Source: a bacterium (GTDB lineage Bacteria > Zhuqueibacterota > QNDG01 > DSAB01). Taken from it: DNA of 64,000 nucleotides. Below are positions 17,333 through 26,610 of this stretch, piece by piece; positions within the stretch are counted from its first letter, which is position 1, and each line of letters starts with the position of its first letter. The stretch spans positions 82,851 to 146,850 of the forward strand of contig JAFGDT010000041.1 in NCBI GenBank assembly GCA_016931965.1, given 5' to 3'. The notes beneath the pieces were generated by a model, which worked only from the letters and a program-made list of their open reading frames with translations, had not been told where the DNA came from and searched no databases. The position numbers and the translations under genes were made by a program.

Positions 17333-17779
17333 CTACTCATATTTCTTCAGAACCTGTATCACTTTCTTTTGGTTTAATTTCCCGTGAAAATCATCATCAA
17401 TCACGACAACCGGTGCAAGACCGCAGCAACCCACACAGCGCACCGACTCGACGGTAAACCGCCCGTCCTGGGTCGTTTCTCCAGAGCGAACACCCAGATC
17501 CTGTTCCAGCCGATCCATAATTTTCGCACCCCCCCGTACATGACAGGCCGTCCCCAGACAGACATGAATGGAATGGCGTCCCCTGGGTATCAAACGAAAG
17601 GCTTTGTAAAAAGTGGCCAGTGAATAGACACGGGCGATGGGAATCTTTAATTCAGCAGCGATATCCGAAATTCCTTCCTCAGGGAGATACCCTTTTATCT
17701 TCTGGACATCCTGTAAAATGGGGATCAAACCGGATTCCTTCTTTCCATATTTTTCAACAATTTTTCGAATCCATTTCAC
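17333..17779 (-). CDS. NuoE-like [2Fe-2S] subunit
   Basis: 148 aa. Thioredoxin-like [2Fe-2S] subunit pairing with NuoF. Four ligand Cys visible in HVCLGTACHVRGG and VRCVGCCGLAPVV. The start is taken as GTG at 17779 because SD AAGGAG lies six bases before it. The longer frame to 17797 would contain that SD. Confidence 0.92.
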   Translation of the reverse strand: MKWIRKIVEKYGKKESGLIPILQDVQKIKGYLPEEGISDIAAELKIPIARVYSLATFYKAFRLIPRGRHSIHVCLGTACHVRGGAKIMDRLEQDLGVRSGETTQDGRFTVESVRCVGCCGLAPVVVIDDDFHGKLNQKKVIQVLKKYE

Positions 17780-17849
17780 TGGAGACTCCTTGAACACCTA
17801 TGATCTGATACACCAACATCAATTCCGATACATGAGCGCCAAGCTCGGA

Positions 17850-18284
17850 CTAAAATTCATTTTGAATGATTTTCTCAGCCACTTCGGGAATCGATGCATT
17901 CACCTCAGGCGTGCATGTTTCACCGAATGTTAAAATATCCTTCACTTCGATTCCATATATAATGAGGGTTTCGGGTAAATCCATTCCCAATTTTCTGCCC
18001 AACAGGAGCGCTTCATGCAATCCGATCTGATGCCTTGCTGTGGCCGATCCTCCTTCAAAATCTTCGGGTTTCAACTTTAACAGGGTACCGATTCTGTGCT
18101 GTCCCGTCATCACGGCATCGATCAGAATGACTTTACTGAAACCGGCAATACAATTTAAAAGTTCCAGACCGCCGACAGCAGCTTCTTGAATTTGAACTGT
18201 CCTGTTTTTTAACCTATTTCTGATCTCTCTGGCCACATAAATACCCACACCATCATCTGTAAGGATGGTATTGCCTAAACCCAA
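17850..18284 (-). CDS. Hydrogenase maturation protease (HycI/HyaD family)
   Basis: At least 144 aa. Endopeptidase that trims the C-terminus of the [NiFe]-hydrogenase large subunit after nickel insertion. Family N-terminus GLGNTILTDDGVGI with the metal-binding Asp/Glu, and a second set in VILIDAVMTGQ near residue 75. The annotated TTG start cuts into the first beta strand. In-frame sequence continues upstream (EKNTLVLGLG) without ATG, GTG or TTG before a TGA. A strong SD (GAGGAGA) precedes an in-frame ATC at 18314, so a non-canonical AUC start is possible. The matching hydrogenase (48434-50850) is about 30 kb away. Confidence 0.8.
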   Translation of the reverse strand: MGLGNTILTDDGVGIYVAREIRNRLKNRTVQIQEAAVGGLELLNCIAGFSKVILIDAVMTGQHRIGTLLKLKPEDFEGGSATARHQIGLHEALLLGRKLGMDLPETLIIYGIEVKDILTFGETCTPEVNASIPEVAEKIIQNEF

Positions 18285-18342
18285 AACAAGCGTATTTTTT
18301 TCTTGAGAAGGGATAAGCCCGTCTCCTCAATCATGTGATCGA

Positions 18343-18900
18343 TTAATCCAGCTGGTACCGTTTGATACCCTCGACATAGAGATCCCTGCCGTGGCAATCA
18401 TTCACTACGACTGCAGGGAAATCATTGACTTCCAATCTGCGGATCGCCTCGGGTCCGAGATCTTCATAGGCAACGATTTCTGCACGGACAACGCTTTTGG
18501 CCATCAGCGCGGCAGCTCCGCCGATTGCCCCGAAATAGACCGCTTTATACTGCTGGAGAGACGCAATGACTTCCCGAGATCGATTCCCTTTCCCGATCAT
18601 ACCTTTCAATCCGAGCGCCATAAGTTTCGGCGCAAAAGGATCCATGCGGTAGCTTGTGGTGGGTCCGATGGATCCAATGGGTTTGCCCGGTTTGGCGGGC
18701 GCCGGTCCTGCATAATAGATGATCTGACCTTGTATATTGATTGGGAGATCCTTACCGGATTCAAGTGTTTCGATGAGACGTTTATGTGCTGAATCACGAC
18801 CCGTATAGAGAATGCCGCTGATTAAGACGGAATCCCCGATGTGGAGACCCTCCACAGTCTCATCCGATAAAGGTGTCACGATTTTCTTGGGCTCTGCCAT
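18343..18900 (-). CDS. fumB: Class I fumarate hydratase, beta (C-terminal) subunit
   Basis: 185 aa. Two-subunit [4Fe-4S] fumarase, interconverting fumarate and malate. Motifs DSAHKRL, INIQGQIIYYAGPAP and SIGPTTSYRMDPFAP near residues 40-90 fit the beta subunit of fumarase or L-tartrate dehydratase. Fumarase is favoured by the TCA-type neighbours. Start ATG 18900 has SD GAGGAGGAG. Follows the alpha subunit by 62 nt. Confidence 0.88.
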   Translation of the reverse strand: MAEPKKIVTPLSDETVEGLHIGDSVLISGILYTGRDSAHKRLIETLESGKDLPINIQGQIIYYAGPAPAKPGKPIGSIGPTTSYRMDPFAPKLMALGLKGMIGKGNRSREVIASLQQYKAVYFGAIGGAAALMAKSVVRAEIVAYEDLGPEAIRRLEVNDFPAVVVNDCHGRDLYVEGIKRYQLD

Positions 18901-18962
18901 GGTTCTCCTCCTCATCTTCAAGTTAACCCTCTCTGTGGAGGATCATGAACAATCGGTTCATT

Positions 18963-19805
18963 TTATAAAACAATCACTTTATGTCTGGCCACATGGCACT
19001 GCATATTCACGGCAACAGGAAAACTGGCTATGTGGCATGGGTGGACTTCAATAAGCACATCCAGTGCGGTACATCTGCCTCCAAATCCCTGAGGGCCGAT
19101 CCCAAGTCGATTGATCTGAACGAGGAGTTGATTTTCAAGATCCGCATAGAAGGGATTGGGGTGCCTTGATCCCACAGGCCTCAGGAGGGCTCTCTTGGCA
19201 ATCTGTGCACATTTATCAAATGTTCCTCCAATGCCGACACCCACAATGACTGGCGGACAGGGATTGGCTCCGGATCGACGGACGCGATCCACGACAAATT
19301 CCTTGACACCCTCAATACCCGCTGCAGGGGCCATCATTTTCACCTCACTCATGTTCTCACTGCCCCCGCCCTTCGGTGCAACAGTGATTTTAATGCGATC
19401 ACCTGCGACAATATCGGTATAAACGACAGCCGGTGTATTGTCTCCCGTATTTTTTCTTTCCAAAGGATCACCGACAATCGATTTTCTGAGATACCCTTCC
19501 TGGTATCCCTGCCGGACACCTTCATGAATGGCCTGGGTAAAATCACCCCCAACCAGATGCACCTCCTGCCCCAATTCCACAAAAACAACGGCAAATCCGG
19601 TATCCTGACATAAAGGGACTTTCTCACTACAGGCGATCTCTGCATTTTCCATGATTTTTTGGATGACCTCTCTTCCTGTAGGAGATTCTTCCTCATTCAA
19701 AAAGGTCTGAAGCCGTTTTTTAACATCATCACCCAAATAGTAATTGGATTCTATACAGAGTCTCTTAACTGCATCCGTTATTTGGGCAACCTCAAGATCT
19801 CTCAT
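18963..19805 (-). CDS. fumA: Class I fumarate hydratase, alpha (N-terminal) subunit
   Basis: 280 aa. Carries the cluster Cys residues (PLCQDTGF near residue 57, GGTFDKCAQ near 195, GRCTALDV and HPCHIASFPV further on). Start ATG 19805 follows SD AAGGAG. An in-frame TTG at 19820 overlaps that SD. First gene of the leftward transcript from the promoter at 19834-19863. Confidence 0.9.
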   Translation of the reverse strand: MRDLEVAQITDAVKRLCIESNYYLGDDVKKRLQTFLNEEESPTGREVIQKIMENAEIACSEKVPLCQDTGFAVVFVELGQEVHLVGGDFTQAIHEGVRQGYQEGYLRKSIVGDPLERKNTGDNTPAVVYTDIVAGDRIKITVAPKGGGSENMSEVKMMAPAAGIEGVKEFVVDRVRRSGANPCPPVIVGVGIGGTFDKCAQIAKRALLRPVGSRHPNPFYADLENQLLVQINRLGIGPQGFGGRCTALDVLIEVHPCHIASFPVAVNMQCHVARHKVIVL

Positions 19806-19833
19806 CAAATTCTCCTTCAATCAATTTCAGCCA

Positions 19834-19863
19834 TGTATAAACAGAGGTGAACAGAAGCGTCAA
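19834..19863 (-). promoter_or_regulatory. Promoter of the fumAB-led transcript
   Basis: Leftward TTGACG (19863-19858), an 18-nt spacer and TATACA (19839-19834), giving a leader of about 20 nt with the fumA SD. The only convincing promoter in the 19806-20167 gap. Confidence 0.6.
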
Positions 19864-19910
19864 CCACCTTCTTCTTTGTTTGTGCGGGCACTGCAATGGA
19901 AATTCATCCT

Positions 19911-19925
19911 CTGTTATGATAACAG
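19911..19925. promoter_or_regulatory. 15-nt perfect palindrome upstream of the fumA promoter
   Basis: CTGTTAT-G-ATAACAG, about 48 bp upstream of the -35 box. Size and symmetry fit a dimeric regulator site. No regulator gene is adjacent. Confidence 0.4.
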
Positions 19926-20038
19926 CAACAAACGATATCCATTCCGAGAATAATCACAGTGCAAAAAGGTACAAAAAATCAACCATACCATGCAAGTTTA
20001 AAATTCCTTCTATGATAGGCTACCGTTAATAAAATAAT

Positions 20039-20075
20039 AGCGTTTCCATTCAAATAGGGCAATTGCGGAAACGCT
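20039..20075 (-). terminator. Inverted repeat behind sucD, probable terminator
   Basis: AGCGTTTCC (20039-20047) pairs perfectly with GGAAACGCT (20067-20075) across a 19-nt loop. In the leftward RNA it is followed by a U/A-rich run. It lies about 90 nt past the sucD stop. The + strand reading also has a short T-run, so it may work in both directions. Confidence 0.5.
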
Positions 20076-20167
20076 GGTCTTTTTAGAGGGGGAGGTCTCA
20101 AAGTGAGATTTTAAGATGAAAAATGATCGACCTACTCAATCCCCGATCCGCAAATAGATAATGGCGG

Positions 20168-21037
20168 TTATTTTAAAACCGCTTTCATGGTTTTTCCGAT
20201 CATGGCCGGCGAATCGACTACGGTGGTACCGCAGTCGCGAAGCATTTGAATTTTTTCTTTTGCCGTTCCTTTCCCACCTGCGATAATGGCTCCGGCATGT
20301 CCCATTCGTTTTCCCGGCGGTGCCGTCGATCCCGCGATAAACGCCACAACGGGTTTTTTAAACTCGCTTTGAATATACTTTGCAGCGACTTCTTCATCTG
20401 TACCACCTATTTCACCAATCAGCACGACGCCCTCTGTTTCTGTGTCCTCTTGAAACAGTTTCAGCCCATCAATGAACCGCGTCCCGACAATGGGATCGCC
20501 CCCCAGACCGATACAGGTCGACTGACCCAATCCTTCCCTGGTGAGTTGGTCCACGGCTTCATAGGTAAGTGTTCCGCTGCGCGACAGAACACCGATCCTG
20601 CCGGGCGAATGGATAAAACCGGGCATAATACCCACCTTGCACTTTCCAGGGGTAATAATACCCGGACAGTTTGGACCGATCAACCGCACGTTTTTATCCT
20701 TTAAATAGGTCATGACCTTGACCATATCCAGAGTGGGGATCCCTTCTGTAATACAGACAATGACCCGGACGCCCGCATCGGCAGCCTCCATCACAGCATC
20801 GGCAGCAAAGGCGGGAGGCACAAAAATCACGGAGACATTGGTACCGGTCTTTTCAACGGCCTCAGTCACCATATTGAAAACGGGAATGCCTTCATGTTTC
20901 TGGCCTCCTTTGCCAGGCGTAACGCCCGCGACGACACGGGTTCCATATTCCACCATCTGCTGTGTGTGAAAGGTTCCTTCACCCCCCGTGATACCCTGAA
21001 CAACCAACCGTGTATTTTCATCCACAAGAATACTCAT
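20168..21037 (-). CDS. sucD: Succinyl-CoA synthetase (ADP-forming) alpha subunit
   Basis: 289 aa. Nucleotide-binding start ([17 protein letters not shown]), [10 protein letters not shown], and the phospho-His region [13 protein letters not shown] near residues 245-257. Normal length. Its beta partner sucC is not adjacent: two genes (Fe-alcohol dehydrogenase and a monooxygenase-fold protein) lie between them. The start overlaps the dehydrogenase stop by 4 nt (ATGA). Confidence 0.95.
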   Translation of the reverse strand: MSILVDENTRLVVQGITGGEGTFHTQQMVEYGTRVVAGVTPGKGGQKHEGIPVFNMVTEAVEKTGTNVSVIFVPPAFAADAVMEAADAGVRVIVCITEGIPTLDMVKVMTYLKDKNVRLIGPNCPGIITPGKCKVGIMPGFIHSPGRIGVLSRSGTLTYEAVDQLTREGLGQSTCIGLGGDPIVGTRFIDGLKLFQEDTETEGVVLIGEIGGTDEEVAAKYIQSEFKKPVVAFIAGSTAPPGKRMGHAGAIIAGGKGTAKEKIQMLRDCGTTVVDSPAMIGKTMKAVLK

Positions 21038-22206
21038 TCACTCACCTCTTTTCCCATCGCATGATTCAATATATTTAAAATTTCTTCATCGGTTAAATCG
21101 ATCGGATTCCCCTTCATACTGCTTGCCTGCTTTACCTTCCCTACCAATTCAGGAAAATCCTTCTTGGCCAGGCCATATTGGGATAACCCGGGAATATTTA
21201 ACAATTGGCAAAGATCCTGTATCCATCGGACACCGTCCCGCGATTCAGCCTGTGATTCACCCGTGAGCGTCTTGGCAATTTCTCCGTATCTTTTCAAAAC
21301 AGGAGAATCGGAAAATCGCGACTCAAGTGCTTTGATATTCGTCATCATCACAATGGGTAACAATCTGGCACAGGCAACACCATGCGGAACAGGAATCATC
21401 CCACCCATGGGCCCGGCAATACCGTGAACCGCTCCCAATTTCGCATTGGCCAGAGCCAGGCCGCTAAACAGGCTGGCCAGTGCCATATCTTCCCTCGCGG
21501 ATTCATCATCTCCTTTATCATAAGCTTTTCTAAGCGACCGCGCCACCCGCACGATGCCATCGAGGCAGATTGGATCGATCAGAGGATTGGGGACTCTGGA
21601 GACATACGGCTCGATCAACTGTGTCAAGGCATCTAAGCCGGTGCTGGCTGTTATTTCCGGTGACAGGGAATGGGTCAATAGCGGATCGATCACGGCCAGA
21701 CGGGGCAGCATGGTTAGACTGCGCAGGCTGACCTTGATGCGATGACGGGGAGATGTTAAAACCGCATTCCGCGTGACCTCTGTTCCGGTACCCGACGTGG
21801 TTGGGATCGCAATACAGGGAGCGGAAGGTCGTTTGAGGGGTCTGCCTCTACCAATCACTTCCAAATAATCGAAAAGATCGCCTTCATTGGCCAAAAGAGC
21901 CGCTACGGCCTTGCCCGTATCGAGCACACTGCCACCCCCAATGCCGATGACCATATCGCAATGGGATTGACGGGCTTCATCCACCCCATTCAATACCAAA
22001 TCGGTTGTCGGTTCACCCTGCACATTGAAAATGACCGTTTCCAGATTTTTCTGTTTTAACTGTTTAATAAGCGGTTCAGCGCGTTGGACGGTATGACCCG
22101 TCACAATAAAAACACGGCGACCCATTTCTGCCGTCAGCGTACTGACTTCATCCAATCGACCCAGTCCAAACAGGATGCGTGTTGCTGTTGCAAATTCAAA
22201 ACGCAC
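21034..22206 (-). CDS. Iron-containing alcohol dehydrogenase
   Basis: 390 aa, group III (iron) dehydrogenase. NAD(P) motif [13 protein letters not shown] near residues 89-101, [14 protein letters not shown] near 137, and metal ligands in [12 protein letters not shown] and [19 protein letters not shown]. Substrate not determined. Members include 4-hydroxybutyrate, lactaldehyde and simple alcohol dehydrogenases. Its placement between sucC and sucD would suit a C4 semialdehyde/hydroxyacid such as 4-hydroxybutyrate, but no semialdehyde-forming enzyme is seen. Confidence 0.88.
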   Translation of the reverse strand: MRFEFATATRILFGLGRLDEVSTLTAEMGRRVFIVTGHTVQRAEPLIKQLKQKNLETVIFNVQGEPTTDLVLNGVDEARQSHCDMVIGIGGGSVLDTGKAVAALLANEGDLFDYLEVIGRGRPLKRPSAPCIAIPTTSGTGTEVTRNAVLTSPRHRIKVSLRSLTMLPRLAVIDPLLTHSLSPEITASTGLDALTQLIEPYVSRVPNPLIDPICLDGIVRVARSLRKAYDKGDDESAREDMALASLFSGLALANAKLGAVHGIAGPMGGMIPVPHGVACARLLPIVMMTNIKALESRFSDSPVLKRYGEIAKTLTGESQAESRDGVRWIQDLCQLLNIPGLSQYGLAKKDFPELVGKVKQASSMKGNPIDLTDEEILNILNHAMGKEVSE

Positions 22207-22214
22207 GCTCAGTT

Positions 22215-22517
22215 TCAGCCCTCTTCATCTGGATACATATTCGTATATTTGACACTGGATCGCGGCTCAGCCATCATATCAGCCACAGCATCCCGCCATT
22301 TCTGATAGTGTGCAGTTTCCTGATGTTTGGCCGGATCTTCCGGTGTGCGGTAAACTTCAACCAACACAAAACGTTCGGGATCATCCTGCTGTTGAACCAC
22401 ATCAAAACGGGCGATTCCGGGTTCCCGAACACTGTTTCGTGCGTTTTCCTTAGTCGCTTCAATGAACGCATTGATTTGATCCGGTTTGACACGAACGTGG
22501 ACATGAACGATGAACAT
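22215..22517 (-). CDS. ABM-fold (YgiN/LsrG-like) small protein
   Basis: 100 aa, antibiotic-biosynthesis-monooxygenase fold: [15 protein letters not shown] near the start, [12 protein letters not shown] and FVLVEVYRT in the middle, HYQKWRDAV near residue 70. Such proteins are dimeric barrels acting on quinols, quinone-like metabolites or phosphorylated autoinducers, often without cofactor. The role here is unknown. It is translated just ahead of the Fe-alcohol dehydrogenase (8-nt gap). A 6-bp hairpin (22597-22602 with 22610-22615) lies in the spacer after sucC. Confidence 0.8.
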   Translation of the reverse strand: MFIVHVHVRVKPDQINAFIEATKENARNSVREPGIARFDVVQQQDDPERFVLVEVYRTPEDPAKHQETAHYQKWRDAVADMMAEPRSSVKYTNMYPDEEG

Positions 22518-22654
22518 GCTTCTTTCCCCTCCGGCTTATTCAACCTTATCAATGATATGATTTCTATTCAAACATCATCAATCCGCTGATCAATGACATC
22601 GACACTCAGTCGATGATATGAATATTAACGGTATGAAGTGAGCAAAAACGGAAA

Positions 22655-23815
22655 TCACTGAGAAACCGCAGCGACGACTTTTTTAGCTGCATCATCAAGA
22701 TTGTTCGCTACGGTAAATTTGAGCCCCGATTGATTAAGAATATCACCGGCCAGATCACTGTTTGTTCCGGCTAAACGAACAACCATCGGCACGTTGATCT
22801 CGAGCCGTTTTGCCGCTTCGACAACACCGTTGGCCACCCGGTCACACCGAACGATACCACCAAAAATATTGATCAGCACAGCCTTGACATCCGGATCGGA
22901 GAGCAGAATGCGAAAAGCATATTCGACCCGTTCTGCAGAAGCCGCTCCACCCACATCTAAAAAATTGGCCGGCATTGAACCGTGAAGTTTGATAATATCC
23001 ATGGTGGCCATAGCCAGACCGGCTCCATTCACCATGCAGCCCACATGGCCGTTGAGTTTCACATAACTCAACTTCTGTTCTGCTGCTTCCACCTCGGCCG
23101 GCTCTTCTTCATGGATATCTCTCAGTTTTTCAATGTCCGGATTTCGAAAAAGAGCATTGTCATCAAAGTTGATTTTGGCGTCAGCTGCCAGTAACCGGCC
23201 GTCTTCTGTGATGACAAGGGGATTGATTTCGGCCAATGAAGCGTCCGATTCAACAAAGAGCCGATAAAGATTCATAATCAGTTTTGTCCCTTCTCGGATA
23301 AGGGCATCGGGAAGGTGAAGCTGAAACACCATCTTCCTGGCCTGGAAAGATTGCATGCCCACCTTGGGATCGATGGATTCTTTGATGATCTTTTCAGGAG
23401 ATTTGGCGGCAACCACTTCGATTTCTACACCCCCCTCTTCTGAGGCAATGACAGCGATGCGGGATTGATCCCGATCCACAACCATGCCGAGATAGAGTTC
23501 TTTTTTGACATTCAGCGCTTCTTCGATGAGGACTTTTCGGACAAGCTTCCCGTCAGGCCCTGTCTGATGGGTGATCAAATTCATCCCGATAATTTCCTCT
23601 GCGCAATTTTTTGCTTCTTCGGGGATTTCAGCCAATTTGATCCCCCCTCCCTTTCCACGACCTCCCGCATGAATTTGGGCTTTTACCACAACCTTTTTGG
23701 TTATTTCTTTGGCAAACTGATAAGCTGAATCTGCATTATCCACCATTTTACCATCAGGAACAGGAATACCATACGCCTTAAAAATATCTTTCGATTGATA
23801 TTCATGAATTTTCAT
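22655..23815 (-). CDS. sucC: Succinyl-CoA synthetase (ADP-forming) beta subunit
   Basis: 386 aa. ATP-grasp subunit: MKIHEYQSKDIFKAYGIPVP at the start, HAGGRGKGGGIKL near residue 51, SLAEINPLV near 195, and GGAASAERV and NIFGGIVRCD in the C-terminal ligase domain. Start ATG 23815 with GAGG upstream; TTG at 23818 also possible. Catalyses succinate + CoA + ATP to succinyl-CoA, or the reverse. Follows mvhD by 23 nt. Confidence 0.95.
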   Translation of the reverse strand: MKIHEYQSKDIFKAYGIPVPDGKMVDNADSAYQFAKEITKKVVVKAQIHAGGRGKGGGIKLAEIPEEAKNCAEEIIGMNLITHQTGPDGKLVRKVLIEEALNVKKELYLGMVVDRDQSRIAVIASEEGGVEIEVVAAKSPEKIIKESIDPKVGMQSFQARKMVFQLHLPDALIREGTKLIMNLYRLFVESDASLAEINPLVITEDGRLLAADAKINFDDNALFRNPDIEKLRDIHEEEPAEVEAAEQKLSYVKLNGHVGCMVNGAGLAMATMDIIKLHGSMPANFLDVGGAASAERVEYAFRILLSDPDVKAVLINIFGGIVRCDRVANGVVEAAKRLEINVPMVVRLAGTNSDLAGDILNQSGLKFTVANNLDDAAKKVVAAVSQ

Positions 23816-23838
23816 CAATTATCCTCTCGGGATTATGA

Positions 23839-24264
23839 TCATAAAAATACTTTTTTCTTGGTCGGATTCTCTCCCATACTTTCAATTTTTCCTGTGAATT
23901 CCTCACTTATTCTGGCAAACTTGGACCCTTCCGAAGCCGAAATCCAGGAAAGTCTCACGCGCTCTGTTTCCAATCCAATCGAATCAAACACTTTTTTCAA
24001 AATGGCGATGCGGCGCCTTGTATGATAATTTCCTGACTGATAGTGGCAGTCTCCCGGATGGCAACCGCCGATGAGAACGCCGTCAGACCCACTCAGATAG
24101 GACTTGATCACAAAGACCGGATTGACTCGGCTCGAACACATCACCCGAATAGGCAGGATGGACGGTGGATACTGCATTCGACTCGTCCCGGCGAGGTCGG
24201 CACCTGAATAGGTACACCACTTGCAGAGAAAACTGACGATTTTAGGATGAAACGGTTCTTTCAT
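23839..24264 (-). CDS. mvhD: MvhD-like [2Fe-2S] electron-transfer subunit (copy 1)
   Basis: 141 aa. Family Cys pattern: SFLCKWCTYSGADLAGTSR near residues 11-29, VRVMCSSRV near 40, and GGCHPGDCHYQSGN near 66. MvhD links HdrA to an electron donor module (hydrogenase or formate dehydrogenase). Last of the redox genes before sucC. One of three MvhD genes in the window. Confidence 0.88.
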   Translation of the reverse strand: MKEPFHPKIVSFLCKWCTYSGADLAGTSRMQYPPSILPIRVMCSSRVNPVFVIKSYLSGSDGVLIGGCHPGDCHYQSGNYHTRRRIAILKKVFDSIGLETERVRLSWISASEGSKFARISEEFTGKIESMGENPTKKKVFL

Positions 24265-24322
24265 AATCGATTGCCCTTACATTTGATAAAATCACGGATA
24301 AAACATAATTTCAAATTGGATA

Positions 24323-25423
24323 TTAATCCTCCCCGATTGTGGATAACTCTTCTTCCTTATAGACGGTCACCGGTACTTCCTCCTCCACATCCCTACCGGG
24401 AAGATAATCAAACAGTTGGGCGGTTTCTTCACCCGTTCGCATAAAAATGGCGGCAACGGGTATACCAGCCGGACAGACTTCGGTACACATCCCACACCCC
24501 ACACATGAAAAACTCATATGGTTCAATCTTCCAATATGATAAAGCACCGTATCGGTTGGAAGCCTCACGCCTCCTTTCCTATAAAGTTCATCCTCGATCA
24601 TAGACGGCTCATAATCAAAAAGATGGGATTCGAAATCACACAGGATACAGTGACATATGGGACACACGCGACTGCATCCATGGCACCCGATACACTTACC
24701 GAACATATCAATCATGCCGTCTAATCCGTTTACTCGGATCACGGTATTTTCAAAAAGCTTTTTTTTCTCCTCTTGTCTTTCACGACGAAGCGTTTCGATT
24801 GCAGGGGACTCCAGCTCGGCTTCAATCCGTTTGCTTTCAAATCCTTCAGCCAGATGCATCGCTTTTTCTGTATGAATGCAGAAAATACACACCTCATTCA
24901 CTGTTTCACCGATCAGTGAAACAGTCACATCTGCATTCATGGGTACGAAATGCTCGCATGCCCGGCAGGTTTCTCTGGTCTTGGGGAAAATTTGTCCTCG
25001 GGCCACCGATTCCCAGTAATCTGGAAGTTCTTTTTCCGGCTCACCAGAAACCGCGACATCAAATGGAAAAACACCACCGCAGGTATACGAAATCATCAGA
25101 AAATGATCCATTGAACCCTGTGACCGTTTGACCAGTTCGATGAAAGCCCTGAGCTCACAGGGTCTGATCACCACTGCAATCGGTTTTTTCATCGATGCAA
25201 AATGAGACAGATCCTGAGCTGCATTCACCGGCATGAAAGGGTGCAGAGGGATGGCATCTTCTAAGAGGGCCGTGTCATGTATCAATCCGTAATCGAATGC
25301 GCCATCTGCACCTGTTTTTCTCAATGTGAATACACCGCCGATCCGATCATTTTCAAGCAGAAATTTGAGAAAATCGATCAGACCGTGCTCGGCACTTTTT
25401 TCAACTCTGAGTAAATAATCCAT
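24323..25423 (-). CDS. FdhB/FrhB-like iron-sulfur protein (copy 2)
   Basis: 366 aa from ATG 25423 (SD GGAG). The N-terminal two thirds resemble the flavin-binding beta subunit of F420-linked hydrogenase/formate dehydrogenase (MKKPIAVVIRPCELRAF near residue 80, plus a four-Cys set from CRACEHF to CIFC). The C-terminal part has two Fe-S motifs: CIGCHGCSRVCPICHCILC near 240 and CVGCGMCTEVCPAGIP near 310. It probably passes electrons between a soluble carrier (NAD(P)H or F420-like, unknown) and the HdrA/MvhD proteins. Paralogous to the gene at 25426-26583; stop and start of the pair are 2 nt apart. Confidence 0.72.
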   Translation of the reverse strand: MDYLLRVEKSAEHGLIDFLKFLLENDRIGGVFTLRKTGADGAFDYGLIHDTALLEDAIPLHPFMPVNAAQDLSHFASMKKPIAVVIRPCELRAFIELVKRSQGSMDHFLMISYTCGGVFPFDVAVSGEPEKELPDYWESVARGQIFPKTRETCRACEHFVPMNADVTVSLIGETVNEVCIFCIHTEKAMHLAEGFESKRIEAELESPAIETLRRERQEEKKKLFENTVIRVNGLDGMIDMFGKCIGCHGCSRVCPICHCILCDFESHLFDYEPSMIEDELYRKGGVRLPTDTVLYHIGRLNHMSFSCVGCGMCTEVCPAGIPVAAIFMRTGEETAQLFDYLPGRDVEEEVPVTVYKEEELSTIGED

Positions 25424-25425
25424 AA

Positions 25426-26583
25426 TCAACTCTCCACACCTTCGGCATCCTTGACCCATTCTTCCACGCCTTTGATCTCTTCCAATCGGTATTGTCGAAT
25501 CGGAAGCGGCTCTTCTCTCTTTTCCCCGGCCTTGTAATCAAAGGTCCGCTGGGTTTGATCAGCCACAAAGCTGAACACGTCGGCAACCGGTATTGAAACC
25601 GGACAAGCATCGGAACAGAGACCGCAGGCAACACAAGAGAGACTCATGTGGGACATTCGCCCGACATGAAACATTCTTCTGTCGAGGGGAAAGGAGAGCC
25701 CCCCTCGCTGTTCGGCCTTCTTCAAAATAAAATCAGAATCCAGTTTCGAGGCTTCCGAACCGAAATAACAATGGCGGCAATAGCATATGGGACAAGCACT
25801 TTGACAGTTATGACAACCGATACATCTGGCGAACGTTTTCAACAGACCGTCGAATCCTTCCACCATGGATTGCACTTCGCGAAACCGTTTGGTCCTCTCT
25901 TTTTTTCTTTCTTGACGGATCGATTCGATTCCATTTTCCCAATCCGAAAGTGACACAGAACCATCGAGGCTCCGATCTTTTAAAACCCGCTGGCCCTTTG
26001 GACTGCTGGAAATGAGCACCACACTGCTTTCTGAACCCGTCATCAGTCCAAAATGAAAATCAGAGGAGGGCAGAATGGAAAACTGTTCACAAATCTGACA
26101 AACCGATTTCATAGAACCATTTCCCCATCGGTTTTCAGAAAGCATGGCATTGAAACGCTTCTCCGATTCGCCGGGATTTTCAAAATAATCCGCCACGGGC
26201 AGTACACCGGGGCAATCCACGCTCATCAGTGTGATGCTCTCCAGATGAATTTGATTGAGTTTGGCCAGTTCGACACTGGCTCGAACTTCGCACGGCCGCA
26301 TTACTGCAGCTATCTTTAGATTGCCTTCGCCTTTCCGAGTCAAGCTTTTCAGGGCTTTGGCGCCTTGAACAGGCATGATGGGAGCCAATGGATTGGCTTG
26401 ATCCAAAAGTGATGGATCCTTCACCAAAACCCAGGCATAAGAATCACCCGCCGGTACCTGCATGGGGATCAAAATTGCATCAAAAACAGCATCGGTCAGC
26501 AGGGATTTTAAAAATGCCAGTATGGGTTTTCGAACACCTTCTTTTTTTGAGACACGTAAGCTTTTTGCTGTCGTTGTTTTCAT
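25426..26583 (-). CDS. FdhB/FrhB-like iron-sulfur protein (copy 1)
   Basis: 385 aa. Same architecture as its neighbour: AAVMRPCEVRASVEL near residue 95, then CIGCHNCQSACPICYCRHC near 260 and CVACGLCSDACPVSIP near 330. No molybdenum subunit (FdhA) is adjacent, so a formate dehydrogenase is not complete. The tandem pair may form a heterodimer bound to the HdrA-like proteins encoded just upstream. SD AGGGA before the ATG. Confidence 0.72.
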   Translation of the reverse strand: MKTTTAKSLRVSKKEGVRKPILAFLKSLLTDAVFDAILIPMQVPAGDSYAWVLVKDPSLLDQANPLAPIMPVQGAKALKSLTRKGEGNLKIAAVMRPCEVRASVELAKLNQIHLESITLMSVDCPGVLPVADYFENPGESEKRFNAMLSENRWGNGSMKSVCQICEQFSILPSSDFHFGLMTGSESSVVLISSSPKGQRVLKDRSLDGSVSLSDWENGIESIRQERKKERTKRFREVQSMVEGFDGLLKTFARCIGCHNCQSACPICYCRHCYFGSEASKLDSDFILKKAEQRGGLSFPLDRRMFHVGRMSHMSLSCVACGLCSDACPVSIPVADVFSFVADQTQRTFDYKAGEKREEPLPIRQYRLEEIKGVEEWVKDAEGVES

Positions 26584-26610
26584 TTGTTGTCCCTACTACA
26601 AAAAATGTAA

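Noticed and set aside
18305-18325. Terminator between fumB and the maturation protease
   Set aside because: The 8-bp hairpin has a mismatch and no U-tract, and it contains the protease gene's SD.
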